Source: Sphingomonadales bacterium (lineage in GTDB: Bacteria > Bacteroidota > Bacteroidia > NS11-12g > UBA955). Taken from it: DNA of 37,589 nucleotides. A program made the position numbers and the translations under genes. The notes beneath the pieces were generated by a model. The model did not search any database. It was not told the DNA's origin and saw only the letters and a list, made by a program, of their open reading frames with translations. Position 1 is the first letter of the stretch. The number at the start of each line of letters is the position of its first letter. The stretch lies in assembly GCA_016872175.1 (NCBI GenBank), contig VHBA01000023.1:1-37589 (forward strand), given 5' to 3'. Shown piece by piece: positions 24,293 to 31,980 of this stretch.

Positions 24293-25279
24293 TTACAGGC
24301 AAACGGAAATAGTCTGCATCTTAGCAGCTGTCTCTTCCCACTCCATTGCGGCATCGCTTAAGGCATTAATACCGGCACCTGCATAAAGTACAGCATCGTT
24401 ACCTCTCCATTCGCAGCAACGCAGGTGCACCCATAAATGGGGTTTGCCACGGCGGTAAAAACCAATATAACCGGCAAATAAATTTCTGCACTGTTTTTCG
24501 TGGGTGGCAATAATGGACAAGGCTTTGTCACGCGGCAGCCCACCCACTGCGGGTGTAGGATGCAATTCGGCTATAAGCTGATTAACGTTCGCATCCTGCA
24601 ATGAAAAGCGATATTGCTTAACCAAGTGACGCAAGGCTCCAGCCCTGACAGCATCTGCCTGGCCTGACTCCAGAATCTGAGCGCCCATTTTATTCAGTGT
24701 TTGCTCCAGAAACTGCTGGGTTGCCGTATTTTCTTCCTTTTCTTTTCCCGTCCACACGGCTTGCTCGTTGAGTAAGGTACCCGCCATGGATATGGTTTTC
24801 CAGTCAGTACCTACCGGCTGAATAAGAATTTCGGGTGTAGCTCCCAGCCAAATGCCAAACTCAGGATGATAAACCAAACTCACAAATGCATCGGGATAGC
24901 GGCTGCAGGCCGCTGTAAATGCCTCAAACAGCGAAACATCCGCGGGATGTATACTTTGTCTGACAGCAACCACCTTTTGCACATGCCCCAATGCAATTTC
25001 ATGTTGAATATGCCCAATATAATCTTCCCATTCAGGCCGGTTCATCACAGTAATTTCTCCGGGATGCATGGGCTTGGCTTCATTCGCCCAACATTGTAAT
25101 GTTTCAATTTCTGATACACTATCACCTTTCAGACAATGGCATTCAGCAACCTTATTCCATGGCCTAAATACGAATCCGTCATAAAATTGAAGATCTGAAA
25201 TTTCGTGAGTATGGAACTCACCCTGGATACCTAACGGATTGGTTCCCGGTTCCTGCCATATTGCAAAACCTTTACTCAT
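24293..25279 (-). CDS. menF: Isochorismate synthase (chorismate-binding enzyme)
   Basis: The enzyme turns chorismate into isochorismate, the first step of menaquinone synthesis. The 328-residue protein is shorter than typical (about 350-430) because the N-terminal region is small, but the chorismate-binding core is complete: GHVQKVVAVRQ with the likely catalytic lysine near residue 103, SMAGTLL, the KEKEENTATQQFLEQTL helix with the conserved acid, ELHPTPAVGGLPRDKA, and the end YAGAGINALSDAAMEWEE that binds metal. It starts in ATGA at the stop of the thioesterase gene, so they form a coupled pair. A salicylate-type enzyme is possible but no lyase is near. The other men genes are not in the window. 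Confidence 0.9.
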   Translation of the reverse strand: MSKGFAIWQEPGTNPLGIQGEFHTHEISDLQFYDGFVFRPWNKVAECHCLKGDSVSEIETLQCWANEAKPMHPGEITVMNRPEWEDYIGHIQHEIALGHVQKVVAVRQSIHPADVSLFEAFTAACSRYPDAFVSLVYHPEFGIWLGATPEILIQPVGTDWKTISMAGTLLNEQAVWTGKEKEENTATQQFLEQTLNKMGAQILESGQADAVRAGALRHLVKQYRFSLQDANVNQLIAELHPTPAVGGLPRDKALSIIATHEKQCRNLFAGYIGFYRRGKPHLWVHLRCCEWRGNDAVLYAGAGINALSDAAMEWEETAAKMQTISVCL

Positions 25280-25677
25280 GGTTTTGATACCACCGCCAGG
25301 GTAATAGAGCCCTTACAGATCCTGCTTCCTTTTTGGTTGTAAATACTTACGTCCCAAACCTGAGATGTTCTGCCCAGGTGAACAGACATGGCCTTTCCCC
25401 TAACCATTTCTCCCCTGAATGCGGGCTTAATATGATTACAAGTTACAGATTGTCCAAAAGCTACATATTTTTCGCGGTCCAGGCAAAGATTACCCGCCAT
25501 ACTGCCAAGCGTCTCAATGAGTGACAAAGATGCACCTCCGTTAAGCATTCCCAGCGGCTGAATGGTTCGCTCATCCACAGGCATTTCAGCACACAGATAA
25601 TCTGTTCCCAATTCAGTAAAAACAATACCCAAAGCAGTATTTAAGGTATTTTCACAACGCTCATTGAGCGCAGCCAT
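25276..25677 (-). CDS. PaaI-type hotdog-fold acyl-CoA thioesterase
   Basis: This 133-residue protein (start at ATG 25677, MAALNERCEN) is a single hotdog domain. The family motif is LGMLNGGASLSLIETLGSMAG, with the acid that faces the thioester in the long helix, then QSVTCNHIKPAFRG and a final VWDVSIYNQKGSRICKGSITLAV strand pair. It should hydrolyse an acyl-CoA. Because the next gene is isochorismate synthase, I infer that it is the 1,4-dihydroxy-2-naphthoyl-CoA thioesterase of menaquinone synthesis; the sequence alone cannot prove that. The frame is open to 25743 but that longer start would overlap the divergent phosphatase gene. Confidence 0.85.
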   Translation of the reverse strand: MAALNERCENTLNTALGIVFTELGTDYLCAEMPVDERTIQPLGMLNGGASLSLIETLGSMAGNLCLDREKYVAFGQSVTCNHIKPAFRGEMVRGKAMSVHLGRTSQVWDVSIYNQKGSRICKGSITLAVVSKP

Positions 25678-25680
25678 GGT

Positions 25681-25688
25681 TATATTTG
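25681..25688 (+). promoter_or_regulatory. Putative -7 box TATATTTG for the histidine phosphatase
   Basis: TATATTTG matches TAnnTTTG exactly and ends 14 bases before ATG 25703. It sits in the 25-base gap between two divergent starts (25677 minus and 25703 plus). No TTTG at normal spacing is seen. Confidence 0.45.
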
Positions 25689-25702
25689 CAGGGTCAAAAA
25701 AA

Positions 25703-26359
25703 ATGGAGTTCACTAAGCCGCAAAATTCAGCCTCAGGCACCACAAAAACAATTTATTTAATTCGGCATGGCCAAACCGATTTTAACCTGCAGGGGATTGT
25801 TCAGGGATGCGGCGTTGATACTGATTTGAATGAAACAGGTCGTTGGCAGGCTCAACAGTTTTTCGATGCCTACCATCACATAGACTTTGACCCAGTATTT
25901 GTAAGCCGCCTCAAAAGAACCCACCAAACGGTTGCCCCGTTTATCCATAAAAAAAATGCAAACCATATTATCATTCCCGAACTGGATGAAATAAACTGGG
26001 GCATTATGGAGGGCGTTGTACCCACAGAAGAAAGCCATGCTTCGTTCCACCAAATGGTCGCTGAATGGAGATCGGGAAACCTACATACTGCAGTAGAAGG
26101 TGGAGAAACACCCGCAGAATTGTATGGGCGTCAAAAAACAGGCTTGCAAACCCTCGAGAAGCATATAGCAGCCAAACCGGTGCTGGTTTGTATGCACGGC
26201 AGGGCCATGCGCAGTTTTTTGTGTTTGCTCACCAACCACCCACTGCACCTGATGGATGATTTCGAGCACACAAACGTTTGTTTGTATATCCTTGAAAAAA
26301 ACAGCGACGAAGCATATTACCGGATTCTCCTTAACAACTCCAATACACATCTGGGATAG
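25703..26359 (+). CDS. Histidine phosphatase family protein (phosphoglycerate mutase-like)
   Basis: This 218-residue protein belongs to the histidine phosphatase superfamily. The RHG core is YLIRHGQTDFNLQGIVQGCG near residues 17-36, in which the His is phosphorylated, followed by a SRLKRTHQTVAPF segment that holds the second arginine and the histidine, and VLVCMHGRAMRS near the C-terminus. These match the cofactor-dependent phosphoglycerate mutase/CobC/SixA-like branch. The substrate cannot be read from the sequence; alpha-ribazole phosphate, phosphoglycerate or a nucleotide are all possible. The start ATG 25703 is preferred to an upstream in-frame start at 25664 that lies before the promoter box. 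The ferredoxin gene follows closely. Confidence 0.9.
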   Translation: MEFTKPQNSASGTTKTIYLIRHGQTDFNLQGIVQGCGVDTDLNETGRWQAQQFFDAYHHIDFDPVFVSRLKRTHQTVAPFIHKKNANHIIIPELDEINWGIMEGVVPTEESHASFHQMVAEWRSGNLHTAVEGGETPAELYGRQKTGLQTLEKHIAAKPVLVCMHGRAMRSFLCLLTNHPLHLMDDFEHTNVCLYILEKNSDEAYYRILLNNSNTHLG

Positions 26360-26366
26360 GATGTGC

Positions 26367-26374
26367 TAATTTTG
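26367..26374 (+). promoter_or_regulatory. Putative -7 box TAATTTTG just ahead of the ferredoxin start
   Basis: TAATTTTG matches TAnnTTTG exactly and ends six bases before GTG 26381. If used, transcription would begin at or next to the GTG, so the mRNA would have no leader. No TTTG at normal spacing is seen. Confidence 0.4.
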
Positions 26375-26380
26375 CAAACC

Positions 26381-26704
26381 GTGAGCAACGATATCCAAAT
26401 CAGCATAATTGACCGTGAAGGGCAGGTACACCATGTGATTGCCCCAACAGACATGAACCTGAACCTGATGGAGGTTTGCAAAATCCAAGAACTGCCTGTA
26501 GCAGGGGAATGTGGCGGTATGGCCATGTGCGCCTCCTGCCAGGTTTATGTGGAAAGCAATCATTCCATTCCCGAACCTTCTGACGACGAACTTGCCATGC
26601 TGGATCAGGCTTTTTTTGTAAAAAACAACAGTCGGCTGGGCTGCCAAATCCATATCCATGAAGCGCTGGAGGGATTAATTATTCGCCTGGCCCCGGAAAG
26701 CTGA
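26381..26704 (+). CDS. 2Fe-2S ferredoxin, adrenodoxin/ISC type
   Basis: This 107-residue ferredoxin carries one [2Fe-2S] cluster. Its ligands are in GECGGMAMCASCQV, which gives the C-x5-C-x2-C spacing of adrenodoxin- and Fdx-type proteins, and the fourth cysteine is in RLGCQIHI. It should pass single electrons in iron-sulfur cluster assembly or to a redox enzyme. The start is either GTG 26381 (MSNDIQISIIDREG) or GTG 26363 (six residues more); the first is preferred because the TAATTTTG box lies between them. It follows the phosphatase gene by 21 bases and precedes rpsT. Confidence 0.92.
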   Translation: MSNDIQISIIDREGQVHHVIAPTDMNLNLMEVCKIQELPVAGECGGMAMCASCQVYVESNHSIPEPSDDELAMLDQAFFVKNNSRLGCQIHIHEALEGLIIRLAPES

Positions 26705-26720
26705 TATTTTTTCAGTTTTT

Positions 26721-26752
26721 CTTGATTCATCTAATATTTTTCATTATTTTTG
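26721..26752 (+). promoter_or_regulatory. Promoter of rpsT (CTTG-N20-TATTTTTG)
   Basis: CTTG at 26721-26724 and TATTTTTG at 26745-26752 are 20 bases apart. The -7 box is an exact consensus match and the -33 box has three of four bases. The box ends 18 bases before ATG 26771. Confidence 0.65.
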
Positions 26753-26770
26753 CAGTCCTTTTTTCGGAAA

Positions 26771-27025
26771 ATGGCAAATCATAAATCTGCAATCAAACGT
26801 ATCAGGGCTAACGAAGCCAAGCGGGACTTGAACCGCTACCAGCATAAATCTGCCCGTACCGTGGTAAAAGCAATCCGCAAAGCTGAAAACAAAGGCGAAG
26901 CACAAGGATTGTTATCTAAAGCTTTCAGCATGCTCGACAAGCTGGCTAAGAAAAACATTATTCATAAAAATAAAGCCGGCAATCTGAAGAGCAGTTTGAA
27001 AAAGCACGTTGATTCGCTGGCCTAA
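26771..27025 (+). CDS. rpsT: Small ribosomal subunit protein bS20
   Basis: S20 is a primary-binding protein of the 30S subunit that binds 16S rRNA. The 84-residue protein is short and strongly basic with the family start MANHKSAIKRIRANEAKR, two long helices and KNIIHKNKAGNLKSSLKKHV at the end. The start is ATG 26771; an upstream in-frame start at 26750 lies inside the promoter box and is rejected. A strong terminator follows 20 bases after the stop, so rpsT is a single-gene unit. Confidence 0.98.
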   Translation: MANHKSAIKRIRANEAKRDLNRYQHKSARTVVKAIRKAENKGEAQGLLSKAFSMLDKLAKKNIIHKNKAGNLKSSLKKHVDSLA

Positions 27026-27045
27026 TTAAAAAATAAATCTATATC

Positions 27046-27071
27046 AAAGCCACCTATGGGTGGCTTTTTTT
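27046..27071. terminator. Intrinsic terminator after rpsT
   Basis: AAAGCCACC (27046-27054), loop TATG and GGTGGCTTT (27059-27067) make a 9-base-pair stem that ends in a run of T to 27071. It ends rpsT and reaches the stop of the convergent peptidase gene. Confidence 0.92.
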
Positions 27072-27687
27072 ATGACTTTTTCAGAAGTTTTCTGCAATTC
27101 GAACAGAGCCATTTCTTCTCAGCAAACAAGGTTTTGGCTGTCCCTTTGGCATCATTCATTAAGCAGTGAGAATGTTTATCACAATGCGGCAACCCGAGAT
27201 TGTGGCCAATTTCATGAAGGGTTACCAGTGTTAAAAAAGTATCCCGCCTGTTTCCAAATTGTTTCAGCCGAAAATCGGAAATAATGCATACTTTGCCTGG
27301 CTTGTATCCCAGCCCGAAAATACCCCAATGCGGGTTTTGATTCTTATTCGTGTAAATATCGTAAGTTGTAACACCTAAAATCCTGTCACATTGAGCAGGT
27401 TTTTGTTTAAGAAGCCATTTCAGCATATTATCAGCACTGTATCGTTTTGTGTTTTTCAGCAAACAGCTTTCCGGCATTGTCTTTTTGGGGAGTATTAAAA
27501 GCTTCATACCGTAAAATGCAGCGAGTTCCTTTGATAATAACTGTACCTGCCTGTCATCAATCTGCCCCAAAGGCAAAATCGCCGTCACAGACGAATCGTT
27601 TTTCGTTTTCTGTAAGGTTGAAGCTGTGTCTGAGCCACAGGAAAGCAACCCGATTACCGGGAGTAAAAGACAGTAAATAAACTTCAT
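27070..27687 (-). CDS. Archaemetzincin-like zinc metallopeptidase (M54), lipoprotein
   Basis: This 205-residue protein has a lipoprotein signal (MKFIYCLLLPVIGLLSC, lipobox cysteine at 17), so it should be exported and lipid anchored. The zinc site HEIGHNLGLPH runs from His158 through Glu159 and His162 to His168. After it come Cys169, Cys175, the Met177 turn and a C-terminal CSNC pair at 195 and 198, which is the second zinc site of archaemetzincins. The archaemetzincin pattern has four residues between the first two cysteines; here there are five. Seventeen residues separate Met177 and Cys195, as expected. Peptidase activity is inferred from the intact HExxHxxGxxH motif; the substrate is unknown. 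It lies 33 bases downstream of pyrH on the same strand. Confidence 0.85.
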   Translation of the reverse strand: MKFIYCLLLPVIGLLSCGSDTASTLQKTKNDSSVTAILPLGQIDDRQVQLLSKELAAFYGMKLLILPKKTMPESCLLKNTKRYSADNMLKWLLKQKPAQCDRILGVTTYDIYTNKNQNPHWGIFGLGYKPGKVCIISDFRLKQFGNRRDTFLTLVTLHEIGHNLGLPHCDKHSHCLMNDAKGTAKTLFAEKKWLCSNCRKLLKKS

Positions 27688-27720
27688 ACAATTAAAACGC
27701 CGGGGGCGCTAATTATATTG

Positions 27721-28434
27721 TTACTCGCCATGAACCAGTGTACCCACCGATTCTCCTTTTAACAGACGCGCAAAATTACCCTGCTTGTTCATATCAAAAA
27801 CAATGATGGGCTTTTTATTCTCCTGACAAAGGGTAATGGCAGTCATGTCCATTACTTCAAGCCCGAGTTCATATACATCTTTAAATAAAATGGTATCAAA
27901 TTTTTTTGCATCAGGAACCTTTTCAGGATCTGCAGAATAAATACCATCCACCCGGGTTCCTTTGATCACCACATCGGCCTCTATTTCCACTGCACGAAGT
28001 GAAGCAGCCGTATCCGTTGTAAAATAAGGGTTGCCTGTTCCGGCGCCAAATATTACCACCCTACCCTTTTCGAGGTGCCGCATGGCCCTTCTCCGGATAA
28101 AAGGTTCAGAAATCTGTTCCATTTTAATGGCTGAAAGCAACCTGGTTACGAGTCCGGCCTTTTCAAATGCACCCTGCAATGCCATAGCATTAATCATGGT
28201 GGCCAGCATACCCATATAATCGCCGGTTGCACGATCAACCACACCACCCTGAGCTCCTTTTAAACCGCGGAAAATATTACCACCTCCAATAACGATGGCT
28301 ATTTCAACACCCATTTCTGCCGCAGCTTTAACTTCTGCTGCATATTGCTCAAGCATCTTTGGATCTATTCCATATTGCTGATCGCCCTGTAGGCTTTCAC
28401 CGCTCAATTTCAGGAGTATGCGTTTGTATTTCAT
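27721..28434 (-). CDS. pyrH: UMP kinase
   Basis: PyrH makes UDP from UMP and ATP, the first committed kinase step to UTP and CTP. The 237-residue protein is of normal length and belongs to the amino acid kinase fold. [15 protein letters not shown] at the N-terminus binds phosphates, [11 protein letters not shown] binds UMP, and [18 protein letters not shown] holds the family signature. [14 protein letters not shown] is also typical. The start ATG 28434 gives the normal N-terminus; the longer frame to 28497 would include a hairpin. It lies downstream of tsf, the order seen in many bacteria, but a terminator-like hairpin sits between them. Confidence 0.97.
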   Translation of the reverse strand: MKYKRILLKLSGESLQGDQQYGIDPKMLEQYAAEVKAAAEMGVEIAIVIGGGNIFRGLKGAQGGVVDRATGDYMGMLATMINAMALQGAFEKAGLVTRLLSAIKMEQISEPFIRRRAMRHLEKGRVVIFGAGTGNPYFTTDTAASLRAVEIEADVVIKGTRVDGIYSADPEKVPDAKKFDTILFKDVYELGLEVMDMTAITLCQENKKPIIVFDMNKQGNFARLLKGESVGTLVHGE

Positions 28435-28454
28435 ATTGGTGTTTTTATTGATGC

Positions 28455-28487
28455 AAAAAAAATCCCCCAAATTTGGGGGATTTTTTT
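28455..28487 (-). terminator. Perfect palindromic hairpin between tsf and pyrH
   Basis: The sequence 28456-28487 is a perfect inverted repeat: seven A, T, five C, AAATTT, five G, A, seven T. On the minus strand it is a stem with a T-run ending 21 bases before the pyrH ATG. It looks like a terminator of tsf, but pyrH follows directly and no promoter is seen in the remaining space. It may reduce rather than stop transcription, or act as attenuator or mRNA-end stabiliser. Confidence 0.85.
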
Positions 28488-28496
28488 GAATTGTCA

Positions 28497-29327
28497 TTAT
28501 CCTAACTGAATTCTTTTGAATTCTTTTACAGTCAATCCTGCTTCAATGTCTGTAAGCATCTTTCCAACAGACTTGCTGTTGTCCTTTACAAACTCCTGAT
28601 TGAGCAAGGTACTTTCCTTGTAAAATTTCTCAACTTTACCTTGAGCAATTTTATCGAGGATGGCTTCAGGCTTGCCTTCAGCACGGGCCTGTTCGCGACC
28701 GATTTCCATTTCGCGGGCTACAACATCAGCAGAAACGTCAGACTTATCAACAGCGATGGGATTCATAGCAGCGATTTGCATGGCAACGTCCTTACCGGCA
28801 GCAGTGTTTGCTTCTGAAGGCGCATTGTTTAATTCTACCAATACACCAATGCGGTTTGCACCATGTATGTATGATACTACGTTTTCGCCCTTTACCAGTG
28901 CGTATGCAGTTACATCTATCTTCTCACCAATTTTGGCAACTTCATCCATCAACCGACCTGCTACAGTTCCACCGGAGATAGCAAGATTCTTGAGGTCTTC
29001 CAGGGTAGCAGGCTCAGCAGCTAAAGCAGCTTCGGCTATTTCTTTGGCAAAAGCAACGAAAGCCTCATTTTTACCTACAAAATCAGTTTCACAGGTAAGT
29101 TTGATAGCTGTACCCTTTTTGGCATCTGAAGAAGTTACCGCAATGACAGCACCTTCAGACGCTTCACGGTCAGCGCGATTGGCAGAGATTTTTGCTCCCT
29201 TTTTACGGAGATAATCCATAGCCGCTTCAAAGTCACCATTGGTTTCAGTAAGGGCTTTTTTGCAATCCATAAGACCGGCTCCGGTCATCTGGCGCAGTTT
29301 ATTTACATCAGCAGCACTAATGCTCAT
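28497..29327 (-). CDS. tsf: Translation elongation factor EF-Ts
   Basis: EF-Ts recycles EF-Tu by releasing GDP. The 276-residue protein is normal for Bacteroidota. The UBA-like N-terminus is [24 protein letters not shown] and the EF-Tu contact residues lie in [15 protein letters not shown], both clear. The C-terminal half has [15 protein letters not shown]. The gene lies 48 bases downstream of rpsB, the usual order, and ends nine bases before the hairpin. Confidence 0.98.
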   Translation of the reverse strand: MSISAADVNKLRQMTGAGLMDCKKALTETNGDFEAAMDYLRKKGAKISANRADREASEGAVIAVTSSDAKKGTAIKLTCETDFVGKNEAFVAFAKEIAEAALAAEPATLEDLKNLAISGGTVAGRLMDEVAKIGEKIDVTAYALVKGENVVSYIHGANRIGVLVELNNAPSEANTAAGKDVAMQIAAMNPIAVDKSDVSADVVAREMEIGREQARAEGKPEAILDKIAQGKVEKFYKESTLLNQEFVKDNSKSVGKMLTDIEAGLTVKEFKRIQLG

Positions 29328-29375
29328 AGTTTTAGTATTAAAATTAAATAATGGGTATGTACTTTAAAATTCAGA

Positions 29376-30119
29376 TCAGGCTTCAGAAGTAGCCGCCTCT
29401 TTGTTTTCAGGAGCTTCTTCCTCAGGCTTTTCGCGACGGCGCTCCTGCATTCCCTCGATGATTGCATCGGCAAGTTCTGAAATAATCAGGTTAATGCTTT
29501 TTGACGCGTCGTCATTTCCGGGGATTGCAAAATCAACCACTGTAGGATCGGAGTTGGTATCAACAAGTCCAAAGCTTGGTATTCCAAGGCGATGACTCTC
29601 AGCAACAGCAATGTGCTCGCGTTTAACGTCAATCATGAGAATGGCACCAGGCAATTTGCTCATATCTTCAATACCACCCAGCATGCGTGACAGTTTGGCT
29701 TTTTCACGGTCCAACATCAGACGCTCTTTTTTGTTGATGCGCTCGAAAGTTCCGTCGGTAGCCATTTTATCGATGTTCTGCATACGCTTGATGCTGCGGC
29801 GAACTGTTTGAAAATTGGTAAGCATACCACCAAGCCAGCGCTCAGTTACGTAAGGCATGTTGGCACGTTTAGCGTGCTCAGCTACGATTTCCTGTGCTTG
29901 CTTTTTAGTAGCAATAAAAAGAATTCTGCGGCCGGATTTGGCAATATTGCGTATGGCTGCTTTGGCTTCTTCCAGTTTGGCTTCGGTTTTTTTCAAATCG
30001 ATGATATGGATACCATTCTGCTCCATGAAAATATAGGGAGCCATCTTGGGGTTCCACTTGCGGGTAAGGTGACCGAAGTGAACACCGGCATCCAGAAGAT
30101 CTTGTTGGGTATAGGCCAT
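29376..30119 (-). CDS. rpsB: Small ribosomal subunit protein uS2
   Basis: S2 joins the 30S subunit late and helps bind S1. The 247-residue protein has the family start [31 protein letters not shown] (only part quoted: [10 protein letters not shown]), the [15 protein letters not shown] segment, [14 protein letters not shown] and [11 protein letters not shown]. The last 25 residues are a charged tail rich in Arg and Glu. The gene lies nine bases downstream of rpsI. Confidence 0.98.
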   Translation of the reverse strand: MAYTQQDLLDAGVHFGHLTRKWNPKMAPYIFMEQNGIHIIDLKKTEAKLEEAKAAIRNIAKSGRRILFIATKKQAQEIVAEHAKRANMPYVTERWLGGMLTNFQTVRRSIKRMQNIDKMATDGTFERINKKERLMLDREKAKLSRMLGGIEDMSKLPGAILMIDVKREHIAVAESHRLGIPSFGLVDTNSDPTVVDFAIPGNDDASKSINLIISELADAIIEGMQERRREKPEEEAPENKEAATSEA

Positions 30120-30128
30120 GATTTATTA

Positions 30129-30509
30129 TTAACGCTTGGAGAATTGGAAACGTTTACGGGCTTTCTTCTGACCGCTTTTCTTACGTTCAACCACACGAGA
30201 GTCGCGGGTCATAAAACCGGCGGCCCTGAGGGCGGGTTTGAATTCAGCATTCAAATCAGTGAGTGCTTTGGCAATGCCTAGACGGATGGCTTCAGCCTGA
30301 CCGCTGATACCGCCACCGCGAACATTCACATTCACATCATATTTGCCTTCGTTATCGGTCACCGACAGTGGGCTTGATATTGAAGTCCTGTGCCAAGGCA
30401 GAGGAAAATAAGTTTCAAAACTGCGGTGGTTAATGGTAATTGTACCGTTTCCTTCTTTGAGATAAACGCGGGCTACTGCCGCTTTTCTTCTTCCTGAGGT
30501 ATTTTGCAT
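30129..30509 (-). CDS. rpsI: Small ribosomal subunit protein uS9
   Basis: S9 has a basic tail that reaches the P-site tRNA. The 126-residue protein has GRRKAAVARVYLKEGNG at the N-terminus, the VRGGGISGQAEAIRLGIA motif near residues 63-80 and a C-terminus of KKARKRFQFSKR that ends in the conserved KR tail. It follows rplM by eight bases; the two genes are adjacent in most bacteria. Confidence 0.98.
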   Translation of the reverse strand: MQNTSGRRKAAVARVYLKEGNGTITINHRSFETYFPLPWHRTSISSPLSVTDNEGKYDVNVNVRGGGISGQAEAIRLGIAKALTDLNAEFKPALRAAGFMTRDSRVVERKKSGQKKARKRFQFSKR

Positions 30510-30517
30510 AGTCTGGC

Positions 30518-30961
30518 TCAGATATCGAATTTCAGATTTTCAGGTTTTTGTGCTTCGTGGGGATGCTCAGTGCCCTCGTATACGTAGAGGTTGGTAAACA
30601 ACCTGCTGGCAAGACGATTTTTTGGGAGCATTCCTTTAACAGCCATTTCAATCAGCTTGGCAGGCTTCACATTCTTGGCCAAAGTAGAACGCTGACCTCC
30701 GGGAAAACCGGTGTGGCGCAGATACTCCTTGGTGCCCATCTTGTTGCCAGAGAGCTGAATCTTCTCGGCGTTGATAACGATTACATTATCTCCGCAGTCT
30801 ACGTGCGGGGTAAAATCGGGTTTGTTCTTGCCACGCAATACGAAGGCAATTCTTGTTGCCATGCGGCCAAGATTTTGACCATCAGCATCCACAACAAACC
30901 AGCGTTTGTTAACAGTTGCCTTGTTGGCCGATACAGTTTTGTAAGTACTTAACGGATTCAC
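30518..30961 (-). CDS. rplM: Large ribosomal subunit protein uL13
   Basis: L13 is an early-assembly protein of the 50S subunit. The 147-residue protein has the family segments WFVVDADGQNLGRMATRIA, LRGKNKPDFTPHVDCGD and KEYLRHTGFPGG, followed by GMLPKNRL. It is first of the rplM-rpsI-rpsB-tsf transcript and has a good promoter 31 bases upstream. Confidence 0.98.
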   Translation of the reverse strand: MNPLSTYKTVSANKATVNKRWFVVDADGQNLGRMATRIAFVLRGKNKPDFTPHVDCGDNVIVINAEKIQLSGNKMGTKEYLRHTGFPGGQRSTLAKNVKPAKLIEMAVKGMLPKNRLASRLFTNLYVYEGTEHPHEAQKPENLKFDI

Positions 30962-30991
30962 GTTGTGCGTTTCCTTCTATTTTTGGGGTTG

Positions 30992-31023
30992 CAAAAATAG
31001 CCAAAAACATTTGCTAAAACAAG
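30992..31023 (-). promoter_or_regulatory. Promoter of the rplM operon (CTTG-N20-TATTTTTG)
   Basis: Read on the minus strand, CTTG lies at 31023-31020 and TATTTTTG at 30999-30992, with 20 bases between. The -7 box is exact and the -33 box has three of four bases. It lies 31 bases upstream of the rplM ATG at 30961. The remaining spacer to 31102 shows nothing else. Confidence 0.65.
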
Positions 31024-31102
31024 TTATCCCCAACTTTTTTTAGGAAAGGAAAAAATAAGACGCAAATTCACTTGAGAATAGGCAAACAGAAATATAAAAT
31101 TC

Positions 31103-31837
31103 CTACCAGTCATCCTCGTCGGGCTGGTAAGGACCGCGCAATGATTTTCTTAGCCCTTCCACAAACGCTTTAACGTCTCTGTCAGCGGCCAGCAGATAAA
31201 CATCCGTATTCTGAAAACCCTTCTTAACGCGCATGTAATATTCGTGGTATGTACGTATCATTCTGGCCTCGGCGCCTCGTTCCACTTCCACATGCACAAA
31301 GTTTCCAAACTGATATTTATAGCGGCTTTCCTGGAAACGCAAGGCCATTCGATACTCCATCATGCCCGATTGCTTTTTATTGAACTGATTGGTTTGAATC
31401 ATCATGGGTACAGTTATTTTCATCACGATTTTATTTCCTACCACATTTTCAAGCAACCAGGTTTTATCTTTCATCTTTTCCTTGCCAAAGCGTTTTGTCA
31501 AATAACGCATAGCCCTCCAGTAAAGGCTATCGGCACCGCATGTTTCACACAGTTCATCATCTATAACACCTGAGTAGTAGATAATTTCTCTCAGGGTGTC
31601 ATAAGGAGGCACAAAACGCTTGTAAGGAACGCGGGGCTTTACACTAACTTCCTGGGTCCCCGGCTCCTCACCCCAACCACCGCCTGAAGACGCTGCTGTA
31701 TCTCTGGCGGCAGTGTCAGCTACTCCGGGGCTTCTGAGATCTGTGCCCCATTCCTGCGCCGATGCCGTCTGAAAGCATCCTACCATAATAATAGTAAAAG
31801 GAACCAATGCCTTTTTAAAAGTACTCATTTCTGTCAT
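31103..31837 (-). CDS. Exported protein with DUF4468-like domain
   Basis: This 244-residue protein has a signal peptide (MSTFKKALVPFTIIMVGCFQTASAQE; start ATG 31837, or 31828 three residues further). A low-complexity Ala/Thr/Gly/Ser linker follows to about residue 50. The rest is one domain: YDTLREIIYYSGVI, a helix with LYWRAMRYLTKRFGKEK, NKIVMKITVPMMI, and YRMALRFQESRYKYQFGNFVH, ending in acidic DEDDW. The YSGVI-helix-strand-YKY-F order resembles DUF4468 (TBP-like fold), known from exported Bacteroidota proteins without set function. I considered GldN because of the YxxL-REI segment, but the fit is poor. It lies 144 bases downstream of trhO on the same strand. Confidence 0.6.
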   Translation of the reverse strand: MTEMSTFKKALVPFTIIMVGCFQTASAQEWGTDLRSPGVADTAARDTAASSGGGWGEEPGTQEVSVKPRVPYKRFVPPYDTLREIIYYSGVIDDELCETCGADSLYWRAMRYLTKRFGKEKMKDKTWLLENVVGNKIVMKITVPMMIQTNQFNKKQSGMMEYRMALRFQESRYKYQFGNFVHVEVERGAEARMIRTYHEYYMRVKKGFQNTDVYLLAADRDVKAFVEGLRKSLRGPYQPDEDDW

Positions 31838-31980
31838 GTGTCTCTATCTCAAATTCAAATGATGTGCCGAATTTGGCTGCGAATATAAATTCATCGAAAG
31901 CGATAAGCGGGTAAAGTGGTAATCTATCTTTGTCCACATTGTCAATATTGTGCAATAAAATAAACGTTCAAATTGTATAT

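Noticed and set aside
29808-30281. Plus-strand frame of 157 residues across rpsB and rpsI
   Set aside because: It lies opposite two certain ribosomal protein genes and has no recognisable domain.
31020-31040. TTATCCCCA-like sequence near 31024 considered as a DnaA box
   Set aside because: A single imperfect copy upstream of rplM; no cluster is present.
31103-31837. Protein considered as gliding motility protein GldN
   Set aside because: The YDTLREI segment is only a superficial likeness; the rest fits a DUF4468-like layout better and no gldKLM is adjacent.
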